Assembly: GCA_015501585.1 (NCBI GenBank)
Contig: JADNRY010000092.1
Span: 124,001 to 188,000, forward strand
Direction: 5' to 3'
Source of the DNA: Rhodocollybia butyracea
Taxonomy: Eukaryota; Basidiomycota; Agaricomycetes; Agaricales; Omphalotaceae
Length of the DNA stretch: 64,000 nucleotides
The notes under the pieces were generated by a model. It was not told the DNA's origin. It saw nothing but the letters and a program-made list of their open reading frames with translations, and made no database searches. A program made the translations under genes and the position numbers. This document shows positions 38,065-51,678 of the stretch, piece by piece (position 1 is the stretch's first letter; every line of letters begins with the position of its first letter).

Positions 38065-38965
38065 ATGAACTCTCTCTACACTTCAGGTGTCCGCCAGACC
38101 AGCTCAATACAGGCTGATCTTGAGCGCCTTCGCAATGGCGATAATTCCGCATCGTTGCTCGGTGCGTCCACAATTGCTAAAGTCGATTTACAGGGGGGAC
38201 AACTCATTTTTTCATCCGTTAGGGCAGATTTCAGCTTCATTGGCTGCTATGCATAGGACAATAGACGACTACGACTCGATGGCGAAGCGAGAAATGATCA
38301 AAGCTAAACAAGAAAAGGCACAAATGCGTGTGCAAAAGTTTAGAACGGATTACACGGATTTGAGGAGTCAGTTTGATCGGTTGAAAGCTGAGGTGACCGC
38401 TCAGGTATGTCTGGATGTACCAGAACCCATATATTTGCTAACTTGGGCTTTCTAGAAAGAATCTGCTCAAAGAGCAGAGCTGATTACTTCTGCTAGTATA
38501 GCATCACCCTCGGGCAACACTAGACAGCGTTTTCAGACAACATATTCTCAAAGCAATACCCTTCACCCAGAACTTGTTTCTGAATCGCCATTCCGAGGCT
38601 CTTCCCCACAGCCAGGTCTTAATCTTCGTGATGCTCACGCGCTCAACGAACACTCCTTTATACAACAAACAGAATCGAGACTGGACGAATTTCTCCTACA
38701 GGGCCGAGAAGTGCTGGATAACCTCAGAGATCAACGGAGTATTCTTAAGGGGACTCAGAGACGGCTGCTGGACACTGCTAATACATTAGGCCTGAGTAGG
38801 GATGTAATTGGGTGGATTGAGAGACGAAGGTTCGTTGTTAAAATTAAATCCAAACGCATACTTTTTTTCTGACCCGATAACAGTACACAAGACATGTACA
38901 TCTTCTTCGCTGGCGCAGTCGTCACGTTCATATGCTTCTTCATGATATGGAGGTATCTCGGTTAA
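38065..38965 (+). CDS. bos1: Bos1/GOSR2-type Golgi Qb-SNARE
   Basis: MNSLYTSGVRQTSSIQADLE, then RLRNGDNSASLLGQISASLA and the coiled stretch HRTIDDYDSMAKREMIKAKQ. The SNARE motif is in LDNLRDQRSILKGTQRRLLD followed by LGLSRDVIGWIERRR. A single C-terminal membrane anchor follows (DMYIFFAGAVVTFICFFMIW) with only a few residues after it, so it is tail-anchored. Bos1 works on ER-to-Golgi vesicles with Sed5, Bet1 and Sec22. Three introns: one splits Gly in SLLGQ (from 38161), one lies at about 38404-38456 and one precedes the anchor (about 38830-38882). Length is about 250 residues, as in homologues. Confidence 0.93.
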
Positions 38966-39103
38966 GTGGTTCGCGAGTTTGCATTTGGGGTGTGTACGAT
39001 GTACTTATTTCACGATTAATCCGACTGCATGTCTCAACCGTTGGCTGTTTACTTACTGAATAATGTGGCCAAGCCACTTACCTGTTCCCTATCACCATTG
39101 GCT
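38966..39103. other. short convergent spacer
   Basis: 138 bp between the BOS1 stop and the stop of the metallo-beta-lactamase-fold gene. Nothing else seen. Confidence 0.5.
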
Positions 39104-40504
39104 TCAAATTTCAGCCCTACGTCTGCAGCACCTAGCGAATACTAGGCGGGGCAAGTCGCTGGTCATGTCCCTATCACCAACGATTTCTACCTTAATCCCA
39201 ACACCTGCAGGAACAACACCTTCTCCCAATGCTTGCTCCAGCGAGACTTTAGCAACGAAGCCTGTGCAATGCATGGGAAGAATAAAAGCTGGAGATGGGC
39301 GCAGACTTTTGGAAAGCCACTCTACAGTTGGTTGTATTCGTGGGGCCATTGAGTCGCCAGCTAGATGCAGGCCCCCAATGACCTGGAAAACGTGTCAATT
39401 GATAGCAGAAAAGCGATCAAGTTAGACATGCCATATACACGGGTCTTGAGAATGTCGCTACAGCATCTTTCACTACATTCACGATACCCGCATGAGAGCA
39501 ACTAGAAAATGGGTATTTAGTTATCATCATATAGACTTCCAGCAGCACTTACGCGCTGAAAATAACTAATCCTTTACCTGCAACATCTACAGCCGCGAAT
39601 CGCTCGTCCATAATGCTCTGTACGCAAAAATCAACTTCTGAGCCCATAGTCATAGCACGTCCCTTACAGGTTCATCCTTCCAACCAGTTCCAGGTACAAA
39701 TCGCTTCGCGCCAAGTAGTCCGGCCTGTTCAAACGAGGTAACTCGTGGTATTTCACCACTAACATAAACCATATCCCCCGCTACAAAATGACCTTTGTCA
39801 TGCTTCTCCACTACACCCCCAGCAGCTTCGATCTCCTCAAAAGTTGGGTCAGGAGGCAGACGAGCGATGATCTTATCATACAGAGGTCCCGGAGCAATAC
39901 CACGAGCATAGGGTCTGTCGGGGTGAGTGTCTACTACACAGGATTCAGCCGAATGCTGGCTTCGGAGTTTCAAGAACGAAAGCAGGCCGCCGCTGTGGTC
40001 AGCATGCCAATGGGAAATCACGACACGTTCTATGTTCTGTAAAGGAACATGCATTGCTTTGATGTTCCGAACTAGGGAAGTATTATCAGGACCTGTATCG
40101 AAAAGGATTAGACGAGATGAATCTCCAGCAATCTCTGCTTCCTAAGGTGGAGGTCATTTGGGATTGTCAATGACGATGAATGCGACCAGTTGCTCACGAT
40201 GAGAGCAGAGAATCCGTGTGCGCCTGTAGGCCGGGGGTGTCCAGTAAGCAAATGGTGAAAGGATTTATATACATACCACAGCAAAAATTGTCAAAGTTGA
40301 TCACTGGTATGTTGGTTTCTTTATCGATCTCAAGGTGATGTTCTTGAATATGATATGGGAGCTCATGAGTGAACCCAGGAGGAAGTTTTGTGAACCTCCG
40401 GAAGGAATAACTCAGGAAAAAGCTACAGAACTATACAAGGCCAGTTACCATTCAATGGAGTTATCCACTAAAAATCTAATGGTCAGTTTATCGACGGTGC
40501 GCAT
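39104..40504 (-). CDS. metallo-beta-lactamase-fold protein (COG1237-like)
   Basis: Reconstructed from MRTVDKLTIRFLVDNSIEW through KLPPGFTHELPYHIQ, INFDNFCCGAHGFSALI and RLILFDTGPDNTSLVRN to the metal-binding motif VVISHWHADHSGGLL (HxHxDH). Downstream are GKGLVIFSACSHAGIVNVV and PAFILPMHCTGF, which supply the later metal ligands. This arrangement fits the COG1237 group (annotated as dihydropterin ribofuranosyl-aminobenzene phosphate synthase-like hydrolases); the fungal substrate is unknown. The intron after W19 ends ccggag and restores FTKLPPGF. The end follows VPAGVGIKVEIVGD, with about 20 extra residues to the stop at 39104. Confidence 0.85.
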
Positions 40505-41830
40505 GATGGTTTTGGAAGAAGACCCAATCGATTATTAATAGTTAAACTAGCCGATACCGCGCCGGTGAGATCTCTAGTACTGGGCGCTTAAGTGCTACTA
40601 TTAGAATCACGGTTTGACTATCGTCCTTTCGAGATGGGGATCTCAGGCTACTCTGGAAATGTTTTTTGCCTTCACGCCCGTAAGGGGGAAGAGAGTCTTT
40701 GATTCAGTAACTGCACATCTGAAGGTTGAGAGTACCGCAATAATGTGTAGTAGTGTATACAACGCTGATCATTTTCTTTCTCGTGTCTGCTGTCGAGAGC
40801 TCATTAGTGAACCCGAAAGGGAGTTATGCCGCCTTTATGCGAACCTTAACCTCAGAGAGAAGGAACGGTACTGAGCTATAGACAATTGTCATTCGATGAA
40901 TATCGACAGTGCTCGTGTAATTGACGGCTCTAGGCTCAACAGAACTAGCGCCAGCTTACCTTGGAACTGCCTTTTTTAGGGTCCAACCTATTCCCCTGGT
41001 GATCCCTAACGACCTAATAAATATAAATCTCGTAAAAACTACTCCGAAACCTAAACCCGATCGTTTTTGGGCCACTTAAGCCAGTTATAACACCCAAGTT
41101 ACGCCTCTTGTAACAACCCAGAGTGCTCCTCTAGGCTCTTTTGCATTTCTGTAACATGCTATCAACGTCACGGATCATGCTAGGCAGCAAAGGATTGCAG
41201 CGAATCTCGAGTACAAGCCAAAGCTGTAGATATCAAATGTGGCAGTGCAATTGTTATTTCGTAAAATTCAGACAAAAGGTGTGCTTTTGTTTAGATGCTG
41301 GAGGGACCAAAGATCAACAAATTATTGTCTTTTGTGCGGAAAGAACAACCGGTCAGGTCCCATTTATTTAAGGAACAGCCGCTCTTTCATGCAAACCATG
41401 GGCCATGGATACTAAGGAATTTTTCTAAAACTTGGTGAGAGGAACCGGGAGGGGCATGAATGTGGCTAAATGGCTTTTCACCGCCATCTACTTTTCCAAG
41501 CCAACAACGTGCTACTCGGTTCCCCACGATCCATATCTTTTTTTAACCCCCTAGCTACACGTAACCAGATTGTGCTAATCCCCTTCAGAGGTTGATTCAA
41601 ATTGCCCGTTGCACACCACTCTAGTCCTTGAGAGTGAATATTAATACATGATACACCACTGATAAAATATAATTGACAAGCAATGGGAAGCATTGTAAAC
41701 GCAATTACAATTGGAAAGAAAATCAGTCCGTATCAAAAGGACCTATCTACATGAAAGACTGAAGGAGAGTTAGACCATATCCAAAGGAGCAGAACAAGAA
41801 GTACTTACATCCACACCCACATCCAGTTTT
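40505..41830. other. long intergenic region, no gene supported
   Basis: Two short plus-strand frames (40614-40874 and 41141-41371) have no protein character I can recognise. AT-rich spacer between two minus-strand genes, so it includes the promoter of the metallo-beta-lactamase-fold gene. Confidence 0.5.
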
Positions 41831-42976
41831 TTACCGAGAGTAGCCCATGGCGGCCCCTTGCTCTGCAAGTTTTCTCTGTCTGAAGGCCTTTCTGTACTTG
41901 ACTCGTTCGTAGGTAACCAGACCCACGACGATCAATGAGAGTGCCGTAATACCGACGAATACACCTAAACCAATGGGAAACACTGACAGGTGTTTTCCGG
42001 GGACGACATATGGTGTTTCTATAAGTGACTGAGCGGTCAAACTCGTGGAGGGGCCGGAATTGTCTGCTGCTGCCGTGGCAGAACCGGCAGATGAAGTACC
42101 AGATGGTGAAGTATCGCTAGTACCACTAGATGCAGCAGCAGAGGAGGTTGAATTACCAGTACCACTAGATGCAGCAGCAGAAGAGGATGAAGCTCCGGCA
42201 CTGCTGGAAGGTGTAGGCGATGCTGTCGTTAAAACTGAAATCTGCAAAACGAGTAAGCACAGCTTTTGAGCACAAATTAGGAAGACTTACTGCTGGCGTG
42301 GTTGTAACTGGAGAAGCAGCATCTGAAGCTGGGGCGGAGGAAACCGCCGCTGCAGCCGTTTGCGCGTTAGCCGATAAGGAACTCTCAGTGGTAAGTCCCT
42401 AGAAGATAATAAGCCTCGAGTTAAGACTACAGATCCTATGACTCACGATAACCGAGATAGCAGCATTAGTCACTACAGAAGTACCTGCTGCAGCTGCCGA
42501 TGTAGTAGCAGAAGACACAGAAGTATCCACTGATGTCGCCGATGAGGAACCAGAGTCACCCGACGACGCAGAAGTTGTACTGTTAGACGAGGAACCTGAT
42601 ATCGACCCACTACTAGAAGTTGTGTTCGTGTTCCCATCATCACTGCTACTGCTACTGACGAAGATCGACACAGTACAACTTTTGACTTCCTCGACCTCAG
42701 GTAGACCGTTAACTGTAATCGGATTCAGGACGATTACACAAGTCTGAGTTAGAGGACCAGTTGGGCTAAGCAAAAAAAAGATCAGTAAAAGCAATCAAAG
42801 CAAAAACACAAGACGCACGTCATGGCATTGTGGACCGTCTTCAGAGTAGTCGGCGCAGAGAGCTGTGCAGTGGCAGCTTGCGATGCGGCCTGCCGTTTCG
42901 CTACAGGGTACGCATTGCAGAGATTCAACAGCAAAAGGGCAAGCAAGCAACGAGCGAAGAATGCGGGTGAAATCAT
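41831..42976 (-). CDS. Ser/Ala-rich secreted-type single-pass membrane protein
   Basis: Starts MISPAFFARCLLALLLLNLC, a clear signal peptide with cleavage likely after NAYP or the following KR. The middle ~250 residues are Ser, Ala, Thr and Gly-rich (SSATTSAAAAGTSVV), suitable for heavy O-mannosylation, with a near-perfect internal duplication SSAAASSGT. Close to the C-terminus is one membrane helix (VFPIGLGVFVGITALSLIVV) followed by a basic cytoplasmic tail (ERVKYRKAFRQRKLAEQG). An N-terminal patch, TCVIVLNPITVNGLPEVEEV, may be a small folded domain. The plan recalls Mid2/Wsc-type wall sensors, but no WSC domain is visible. Three introns; stop at 41831. Confidence 0.75.
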
Positions 42977-43271
42977 GGTCGTAGTTAATTTGACTTTGAA
43001 AGGGCCTGAAGATGAACGTGGAGCCCGTTTCCTGCGGTTTCTCGACGTTGAAGATAACGACGTGTGTGTCGAAATGAAAGAAAAAAAGATTGGAAGGGGC
43101 CTTCTAGGCAAGCGCGAAGTGGAAGAGAAAAGAAATTCGTTTTAAATATCACGGTTGCCAGGCGAAAGGAAGAGAGGCGTTGCCGTTTCCTTTTTATAAG
43201 AGGCCGGTCCAGACAAAACTGATCCAATCATTGATCCGTTATCTATGTATAGCTTTATGGAGAATCGAGAT

Positions 43272-46200
43272 TCATCTCATTCCTACTTCGACTGCCTTGT
43301 ACACTTTACCATCAGTTTCACGTATCTTCCGGCTCTCTTTTCTCCATTCGATCACTTTCCCAACAGCCCCAGCGACTACTAAAGCCCCAAACTCCTCGTA
43401 AAGTATGCAGACCACTATATTTATGGCTACGGCCATCAATAGTTTCAGCCGGCCGTCTTGTGGTATAAGCATGAGGGTGAGTAGATCAGCGATGGATTGA
43501 GGCGGTAAAAGTAGCACCAGCAAGTTGAATGCTGTGAGCACTGTCAGAGAAAGCACGAGCAAAACTATATGAAATTTTGTATTTAGCGACCCAGAATAGA
43601 CCTCGTACAATCGAGGCTCTTACCATTCGTCCACATTGGCTTACGATATGGCGGCCCTATACTGAAAACCCCCGCAACCAGAATATACTGGAAACAGGAG
43701 ATCAGGAACAATACTGAATTCTCAAAATTTGTCGATTCAAGTTGGTTGCTTCCCTCCTTGGTATCTGGTGATGGCGGCGGGGTGTACCTAGCGGGACCTC
43801 AGCGTCAAACCTCAACGCAAACGGACTAACATACCAATCTTGCTTTCGCACCCATGAGTAAGCCCATAGTTGGACAGCACTTGTTAAGATTATCTGTCCA
43901 ATTATACTTGACAAGACCTTTTTTGAAACCAAGCTTGCCGTAGGTCTCTTCGGATAGATACGAGGATATGGCAACGTTCGACCCACTATAGTTCATCAGA
44001 GAAACGTCACTGCATGTAATGAAGGTTGGCACTTACTGGTGACGGCGATGGGTATGATAATAAACAGATCAATGTACAGAAACTGAACAAATTCAGCGCG
44101 GGAAACTGTAGATCATTCCACTGCACTCACCTGGAAATCACCTAACGACGACGCAAAAGAGTACAGTAATGTTACGGTCGTAAACTGAATAAGTGAATAG
44201 AGAGCCCTAGATAAATCGTAAGGAAACACAATATCTTGAAAAGTCACAAACGTACATATACTTGAAGCAACTGAAGCTGGTCACCAAAGCCGCGCGACCT
44301 TCTTTGATCAGCTCAAGAACGCACCCAATGTCCGGGGTACTGGTGGTGAACGGCGCTGCTACGCTGGCTTCCGCTTCAGAGAGCGAAATACCGACATCAG
44401 CAGCCTTCAGAGCAGCACAGTCATTTGCCCCATCGCCGCACATGAGTACCGTGTATCCCAATCCCTGTAGACGCTCGACAACTTCATTTTTTTCATCAGG
44501 AGACATCCGCGCAAATACTTGTGCTTTTACAAGCATCTAGGACTCTCATCAAGATGAATAAGAAAAACAAACAGCACTATCAACGTACCCGCTGTAATGT
44601 CTCAAGGGGTGCATAGGTAATCATCCACCTGAAGACATCTCCAGAAACGACCAGGGAATAGTCATGAGACCCAATCTCGTCTTCCTCAACAGTATAGTGT
44701 GGAGGCGGCGCAAGAGGTTTCAGACTGTAGGTATCGAGCTTCCACGAAGGCTCGTCCGTGCTCGTCCATTCTATTCTGGCATTAGGAGTATTGGCATCAC
44801 CTACGTAGGGTTCGGATAAGTGTCGTAAATGTGTAGTCCTTAAACATACCTCGCACAAAAGATGGCGAAAAAACATATGCCGCTGGATTGACTAGACCAC
44901 ATTCTCGTGCTACACTAACAGCAGTCAGTGGATTATCACCGGTAATCATACGGCAAGCCAAATGTGCGTTGCGGAGCGCATGGATAGCTGGCGCTGTTCC
45001 GGCCTTGATTTTGTTTTCGAAAATAATTAGACCAAGAAATCGAAGTTTGCTTTCGCTTGTTCGCTGTTTGTGATATCAGTAAATGAACCACTGACCAGCA
45101 AATATACTCAACCGTTTCATTCGCTGTGCTTTCAGCCATGACAATCCTTCTATACTTTTACCAGCCATGGCTATGACTCGATATCCACGCTTCGTGTAGT
45201 AGGAAAGGAGGTCATCGTAATCGTCAGGGACTGGAAAAGACAGATAAGTAGTCGACAAGAGCACAGTTGTATCTCTTACATGAATCTTGCTCGCAAATGT
45301 CTGCCATAACCTCTGGTGCGCCCTTAACATAGATTTCCATACTACTGCTCTTGAGTCGCTTGACCACAACACTCATCCGTCGGAGAGAGGATACAAATTC
45401 ATACATTCGTATCACACCGAGTTCCAGGAAATGGGCTCGCTAATCTCCATAGTCAATCTTTGGACGATACCTCGATACGGTCGAGCTCACCTTGGCATTG
45501 CCTTTCAAAGCATCCTCCAATTTGAACTGGGCACTCCCTGGAGGACGAACAACCGTCTGTACCAAGGCCGTCTGCTCGACAGTGGCTCCGGATTTCGCTT
45601 TGATCACACCCGTACGGCCAACTGTCCCTTCTTCCAAAGTCCACTTGGTAAACTCGAACATCTTGACATCCAAAGGGTCGCCAACAACATCACCATCAAC
45701 CATTTTGAGAGAGTGGCACGTTGCCAGAGCTTGCAAAAAGGATGCCTTGTCCTTGCCCAATGGTAGATCGTGGATATCATCGAGTAGTTCACCAAAGCGG
45801 TTGACGTTACGGTCTAACGGACGAACACCAAGAATGTCGAGTCCATCTTCCGTCAGAGTTCCAGTTTTGTCGAAGCAACATACGTTGATCTTCCCGGCGA
45901 TGTTGATTCGACTCGGGGAGATGCAATATATTCCGGATTTCTTCAATCGAGAGATGGCAAAGCTGGTTCCGATAGAAAGCGTCGCGGGAAGGGCAGGGGG
46001 AACAACAACGGTGATTAGATCCAAGGCGCGAATGAGGATAGTTTGCCATTTCAGCTGAATATTATCATGAGAACGAAGAAGTCAAAGCGAATACTAAGTA
46101 AATGGCTGACCCCCATCCGTACAAACTGCACAGCACTGATGCTGAAGCCAAGCATAGCGATACCAGCAAGCACTCCGATAAAACGTACTGAATCGCGATA

Positions 46201-48465
46201 AAATTTGAATCCGATAGGCTTTGGGAACAGCATCGAGCGGACCAGAGCACCTTTGGTGGTGTCGAATCCTATGGAGCGGTCGGTCAAAATCCGTGACAGA
46301 TGAACAAACTACTTGCCTGTCCTGGCAATGACCGCGAGAGCAGGACGACCTTGGCTACCGTCACTAGTCACAGACGCTCGAATCCGGACAACTTTAGTGC
46401 CGCTGTATATAAAGGATTTGGGATTCTCTACTTTTCCATCTTTCCACTTGATCAGGTCCTCGTCAGTTACCGGGATTTTGCTGACAGGTATGCTTTCTCC
46501 AGTTAGCATGCTTTCGTTGAGAATGGCATCGCCAGCCAGAAGAAACATATCAGCAGGAATGATGGACAACTGAGAGCTTGATAGGTTGATTATGTCTCCT
46601 GGGACTAATTCCGTGGAATCAATTTCTATCCCTAGAAAACAGTAAGATACGACAGGATCCGTCTTAACAGAAAAACGCACAAGCTCCGTCGACTATTACG
46701 CTAACCTTGCAGCTGAATTTGGACATTTCGCGCATTCTGGTGATAGTCTGGAGATATGTCAGTCAACTACGTTGATGCACCTAAGAAAAAACATGCTTTT
46801 TTGGTCTCGATCAACGTTGTCGTTATACTCCCAACCGAGATGGCGAATATACAGAATGCATAGTAATAATAGTCATCAAGAGACCATAAAATGATACTGG
46901 CTACTTGGAAGACGTAGAAAGGATGTATCACCTAGTCTGGGTTTAGCAAATTGAACAGTGGATCAGTCTGGTACTCACCTCGTCTATCAATAGTGCAATG
47001 GTAGACTTGGCCTCTATGTTGATTTCATTTCTATCAAACAGTACTGCTCGCTGGTGTCTAGCATCTGCCAGCAGACCAGGCTGTAAAGCAGATGATGATA
47101 CCCAGGAGGAGTCACGCCAATTTCTAAGGAATATAAGATTGGTTACTCGATGCTGGATAAAAACGCCAAACCTTAGAGTGTAGAACAAGCCGTTTCGGGG
47201 ATCCAACGCAAATCGGGAGTGGCGATAATTTACGACGACGAGGGAGTGCAGCATTTTGGTCTCCGCATTATAGGTCTCGTTTGATTCGTTGAAGAATGTT
47301 GGCGTTGACTGGTCCAGAGATAGAGTGGAAGGAAATACTGTGGTAATAGGGAATGGGTAGTCAAGCTTTTGTAAAGAAACCAGGATGATATCTTTATTGG
47401 AAGACTACAGAAGCTAAAATGTCAGAGAGTCAAAGATTATCTCGAATAAGGAACGCACCTCTACTACCACAAACCCAGCTTGATGTCCTTGAAAGCCTTT
47501 TCATGGGCAACAAAGCGAAGCCATAGCCGTGGAAACCAATGACCCAACAGACCAAGTATGCCAAAAGTCAACACGCAACATATCCGCCAAACCCGTTGCC
47601 TCCATAGTAGTATCTCGTAGCCCACCAGCCGAATAGTACTATCGTCATCTTCAATATAGATCTGCTGCCGCGAAGGAGGCCCAGGAGGAGGAGGATCCAT
47701 CTCCTCGAATGAAAATTCCATATCTATCCGAGATTCTCCTCCGAATACTGGGTCTGATGTTAAGAGAGGCAAGCTCTGTGCCATAGTTGGCGAAGGAGGC
47801 TCAGAGTCATATTCCATCATGCTGCCAGTTACCGATGCATTGTCGGCTCCCAATAACTCATCGTCAGAGCCTTCCTCGCCTGAAGAATAGCCCCAGCGTT
47901 CCTCGTCGCTTTCCACAGCGTAGTCGGACCCACGAGAGCTTCGTCTAGAAAAAGAACCTGAAGATCTACGTGAAGAGGTGGAAAGCCTTCGATGATGTGT
48001 ATCATTTTGAGCCTTTCCGCTGAAAAGATTAGCCAAATTTCCAAGAACGGAAGTTCGGACAGGTGGAGACGGGGATCGTCGTCGTCGCCCTCGAAGTGTA
48101 TTCCTTGCACTTTCTGCGTCCAAATCCTCTCCTTCAATACTCTGCCGAGAGACCTGGCTTTGTATGCTGTCGTGACTAGGTCTGCGCTGCAGACTGGGCC
48201 GTCCAGATACACCCGAATCATGACTTTTTCTCCGACTACGAGACCAGCTTCTCCTTGCAGGATCCAAATTTGACATTCGTGTCACACTGGATGGATTTAC
48301 AGTATGACCAGGTCCATCGAACATGGTTCCTTCATCGTCATTGTAAACACTGAACTCGGATGTCGAGCGTCTCGAGGCCAAAGCTTTGTTTATGTCGATC
48401 GGCGAAGCGCCATCTGTGTAGTCGTAAGAGACTCGAGGACCTGACGGCCCAGCTACCGGCGTCAT
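43272..48465 (-). CDS. ypk9: P5B-type ATPase (Ypk9/ATP13A2 family)
   Basis: About 1,450-1,500 residues. A disordered Ser/Arg-rich cytosolic N-terminus is followed by [20 protein letters not shown] and [14 protein letters not shown], the P5B-specific membrane entry. P-type motifs: LTGES in the actuator domain (about 46500), [20 protein letters not shown] in helix M4 (P5B signature), the phosphorylation site [12 protein letters not shown] (45851-45871 region), KGAPEVM in the nucleotide domain and [19 protein letters not shown] in the hinge. C-terminal helices end near 43272. Ypk9/ATP13A2 are vacuolar/lysosomal pumps; the animal enzyme exports polyamines, and the yeast one gives heavy-metal tolerance. 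About 15 short introns. Start at 48465 is the first Met of the open N-terminal frame. Confidence 0.92.
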
Positions 48466-48558
48466 TGCATACGCTTCAAATGGTGAAGAACGGGATTCCG
48501 AAGAATACGACGTTGTGGTTTAGAATTGAAATAATCCGTAATTATTTAATATCAAGCA

Positions 48559-51265
48559 TTACATAGATACCACGGTACTACTGCTAACACTATTCCCAGC
48601 GACCTCCTCAGATAAACGCCGAACATTAACATTTTCTTCCAGTTCTACTAATTCACCTGGCACCTCTTCCGCATGCTCCGTCCTCCATTTTTCATCAATC
48701 TCACGCAACAGCTTTAAAAACAATTTCTGTGGTTTCCTATGTTTTTCCGGTGTAGATTCATCTTCCAGCATGCCTTGCACACGACTGTCCTGCAATCGCG
48801 TTCCGTCAGGTCCATATAACGAAAGGAGGTGCAATGTTTCGAAACAATTATCGCATATTTTCTCAGCATCCGCCAGATCCGAAAATTCATCGTCTTCGTC
48901 TAGAACTCTCAGAGCTTTCAGGATGTGAATCTATGACTCGAATAAGATAAAATCCATCTTCGGAAAAATAAAGTTGGTTACCTTCTTAATCCTGAAATTA
49001 CGATTCCTCTTGAAAGGAACCCGCCGCCCTTCGTACTGTTGAAACATGGAATCCAGTATATGGTACAGGTCTACATACGCCCGAACCCTTGGAAGCTGTG
49101 TCTTTGTTGGCCATATCCTTTTCCATAGTCCTCCACAGGATGCATTTGGAGTGCAGGATCAATCCTCTCAATGATCTTCTTGTCTAAATCTTCATCATCG
49201 CTCGAAGTAGGAGTATCATATTGGAAAGACCACTCTTGACCTTTTCAGAACCGTTAGCTTTGTAGCCAAAGAAAAACGAGAACATGGACCAACCTGTTGA
49301 AGACAGGGGAGTGATAAACAGTTCGGTATCACTATCCTGGACTTCGTCAACAGTTTTTTTCTTCTTATTTGTGTATGACACCGAATCGGGGGGAGAGATA
49401 TATTGGGGAGAATATGAGCCATGATCCACATTGCCAGCATCCGAAAGTGAACGATGGCGTTTACGGTCTCTTGTGTTATATTCTGGTTCGAGAAATTGAG
49501 AGTTCGAGGATAGATCATCCGGATCGGGGCTCGGTTGGAGATCTCGGGGGATACGAGGTGGCGCAGGGAGTCGACCAGGTGTACTGCTCTGTAGAGGGAC
49601 CTGGTCAGATGAACTCGAATCAACCAAAATTGCAAAAGACGAACCGCTTCTACGACGACTTCAAGAACGCGCTCCGCAGAAACACTAACGTTAGCTGGCG
49701 TGGACTCAGATTGGTTATCATCTGTCACTCGTAGAAAGAACTGTCGATATCGTCCCCTCATCGTATAGACGCGCGCTGGACCTGGTTTACAGTGAGTACA
49801 TTCGCTGTATTTCACAGCGCAATAGCTTACCGTCAATCCGAGAAGGGGTTTCTTGAAGTTTATCAACCTAGGCAGGCTATAAACTCAAGTCGACGAAGCA
49901 AATCTAATAGTTCCATACGCACAATTTCTTGAGCATTCGCCCAAAACCCGTATTCAGGATGCTCGGCATCTGCTTCTTTTAAAGCGACGATGACTTCTGC
50001 CAACTGGTGGTCTTCTACACCACTTCGAATGTCAGTAATCAAGATTGTGATCATCCGTGCGGAAGGTCTTGATGACTTCGGTTGTTTTACTGAAGAATGC
50101 TCTGTATATTCTATTATGAGCAAAGAGGTGTGAAAGATCAATATGAAGTGATCGTACCAGATTTATGTTTTGACACAGTATGTCGGGGTATCTCACTAGA
50201 GGAAGATGGACTCGTCGCTTCGGCGTCGACGTCAACCCGTGCATCGTAGTCCCTGCGATAGTAGCTGGGTTGTTTACGGTCATCAAACGAATCGACAGTG
50301 GTGCTTCTGCTCGAGCTACTCATTTTTTTTGGCTTCTGCTTGGCAGTCTTGGAGGTGGTGCTTTTGGAAGCAGACTTGGTTTTTTCGGGTGCCTTTCCCT
50401 TGGAAGGACCCGTAGATGATACAACCACTGGGGTAGACTTGGGGGCAGGAGAACTTTGTATCCCTGGCACTGGTCCAGATTGAAGGACGGGAATAGGATT
50501 AAATGTAGATGAAGTGTATTGATTAGAGAAATGTGACAGTGATGATGGGGGAGGAAGAGAGGAATACATATTGGAAAACTGTGGGGGAGGCGTGGGCGTA
50601 GCAGATGACATTGAGGGGAACACATTCCCGAAGTTATGATTCGACAATGAATGCATGTTAGATCTGGCACCAGTAGGCTGAGCTGCCGCAGGTGGTTCCT
50701 CTGATGTAGAGGCGTTTGAGTTCAGTCGAAATCTGCCTATCTGTTGGGTATAGTCTTCCTTCTTCTTCTTCTTCGGCGGCTTTTGTACTTTGGCTTTTTT
50801 CGGCTTTGGAAGAGGTGCCACGGATTGGCCAGGGAGAAACTTTCTGGTTGACTTAGTGGTGGGCTTTGCTTGGTATGTGTTGAGACTCGTAGTAAACGTT
50901 GAGCTGTCATCGAATGCGGCGAAGCCTAGAGCTTGGCGAATGACCGGTTTGTCGGGTGGAGGGGGGGTATCGTCGTTCTCGATTGTTGGTATTTCCAAGT
51001 CATCATCGTCTGACGTGGGCGTAAATGATCGTTTGGCCACCTGGATGATGAAGAAAGTTAATAAAACAATATCAACAATGCACCCACAAGACATAGACTC
51101 ACATCGCTTTCCGGCGAAGATTCCCTGCTACTCCTGGGGTAACAGATGTTAGTTCAAGTGCATCCTATGTCTCTTAGAGGATCACACAGACGAGGAATCA
51201 TCGTTGTTGGGCTTGGGAAGTCGCTGTATACGCGAATTCTGAGCGAGGATAAGTTCATTCTGCAT
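48559..51265 (-). CDS. large disordered protein of unknown function (one or two genes)
   Basis: Start MQNELILAQNSRIQRLPKP at 51265. The first half is disordered and basic (KPKKAKVQKPPKKKKKED), suggesting nuclear location. Ordered-looking blocks follow: VIVALKEADAEHPEYGFWA, then GPARVYTMRGRYRQFFLRV, and at the C-terminus WPTKTQLPRVRAYVDLYHIL with ICDNCFETLHLLSLYGPDG and KLFLKLLREIDEKWR. It ends SSTVVSM at 48559. I do not recognise the family. The junction between the block ending near 49100 and the WPTKTQLP block is unclear: the frames do not join by an obvious intron, so two adjacent genes are possible. Confidence 0.55.
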
Positions 51266-51678
51266 TGTGGCGAATTGAAGACTAAGGAAGCGTGACCAAA
51301 GAAAAGAGGTGTTAGTTTTGTGCTATGCCCATTACTAGACGTCCAATGGAGAGAAGTTCAGCGAATGAAGGAGAGAGAGAGAGTTTGGCCTCTTGACGCC
51401 GGCAGACGGCCGTGACTTTCACGTGACTGGATATCGATCGTCCTACTTTAGAACAAGTGTAGTACTTGTGGGGAATGGGTTTCTGCGTATTCAAACGGCT
51501 ACAGTAGCCCAGCTATTCATGCTCTACTGGGTGCTCGCTGATAGCCGCAAGAGTGTCGAACAAATCTCCGAGTCTTTCGAGTAGCCATGGATACCATACA
51601 GCCCGAACAATAGATCAACAATAGACAGCAGCCAAGTACATTCACAAGATACACCGTCTAGTATCTACATAATAGCCT

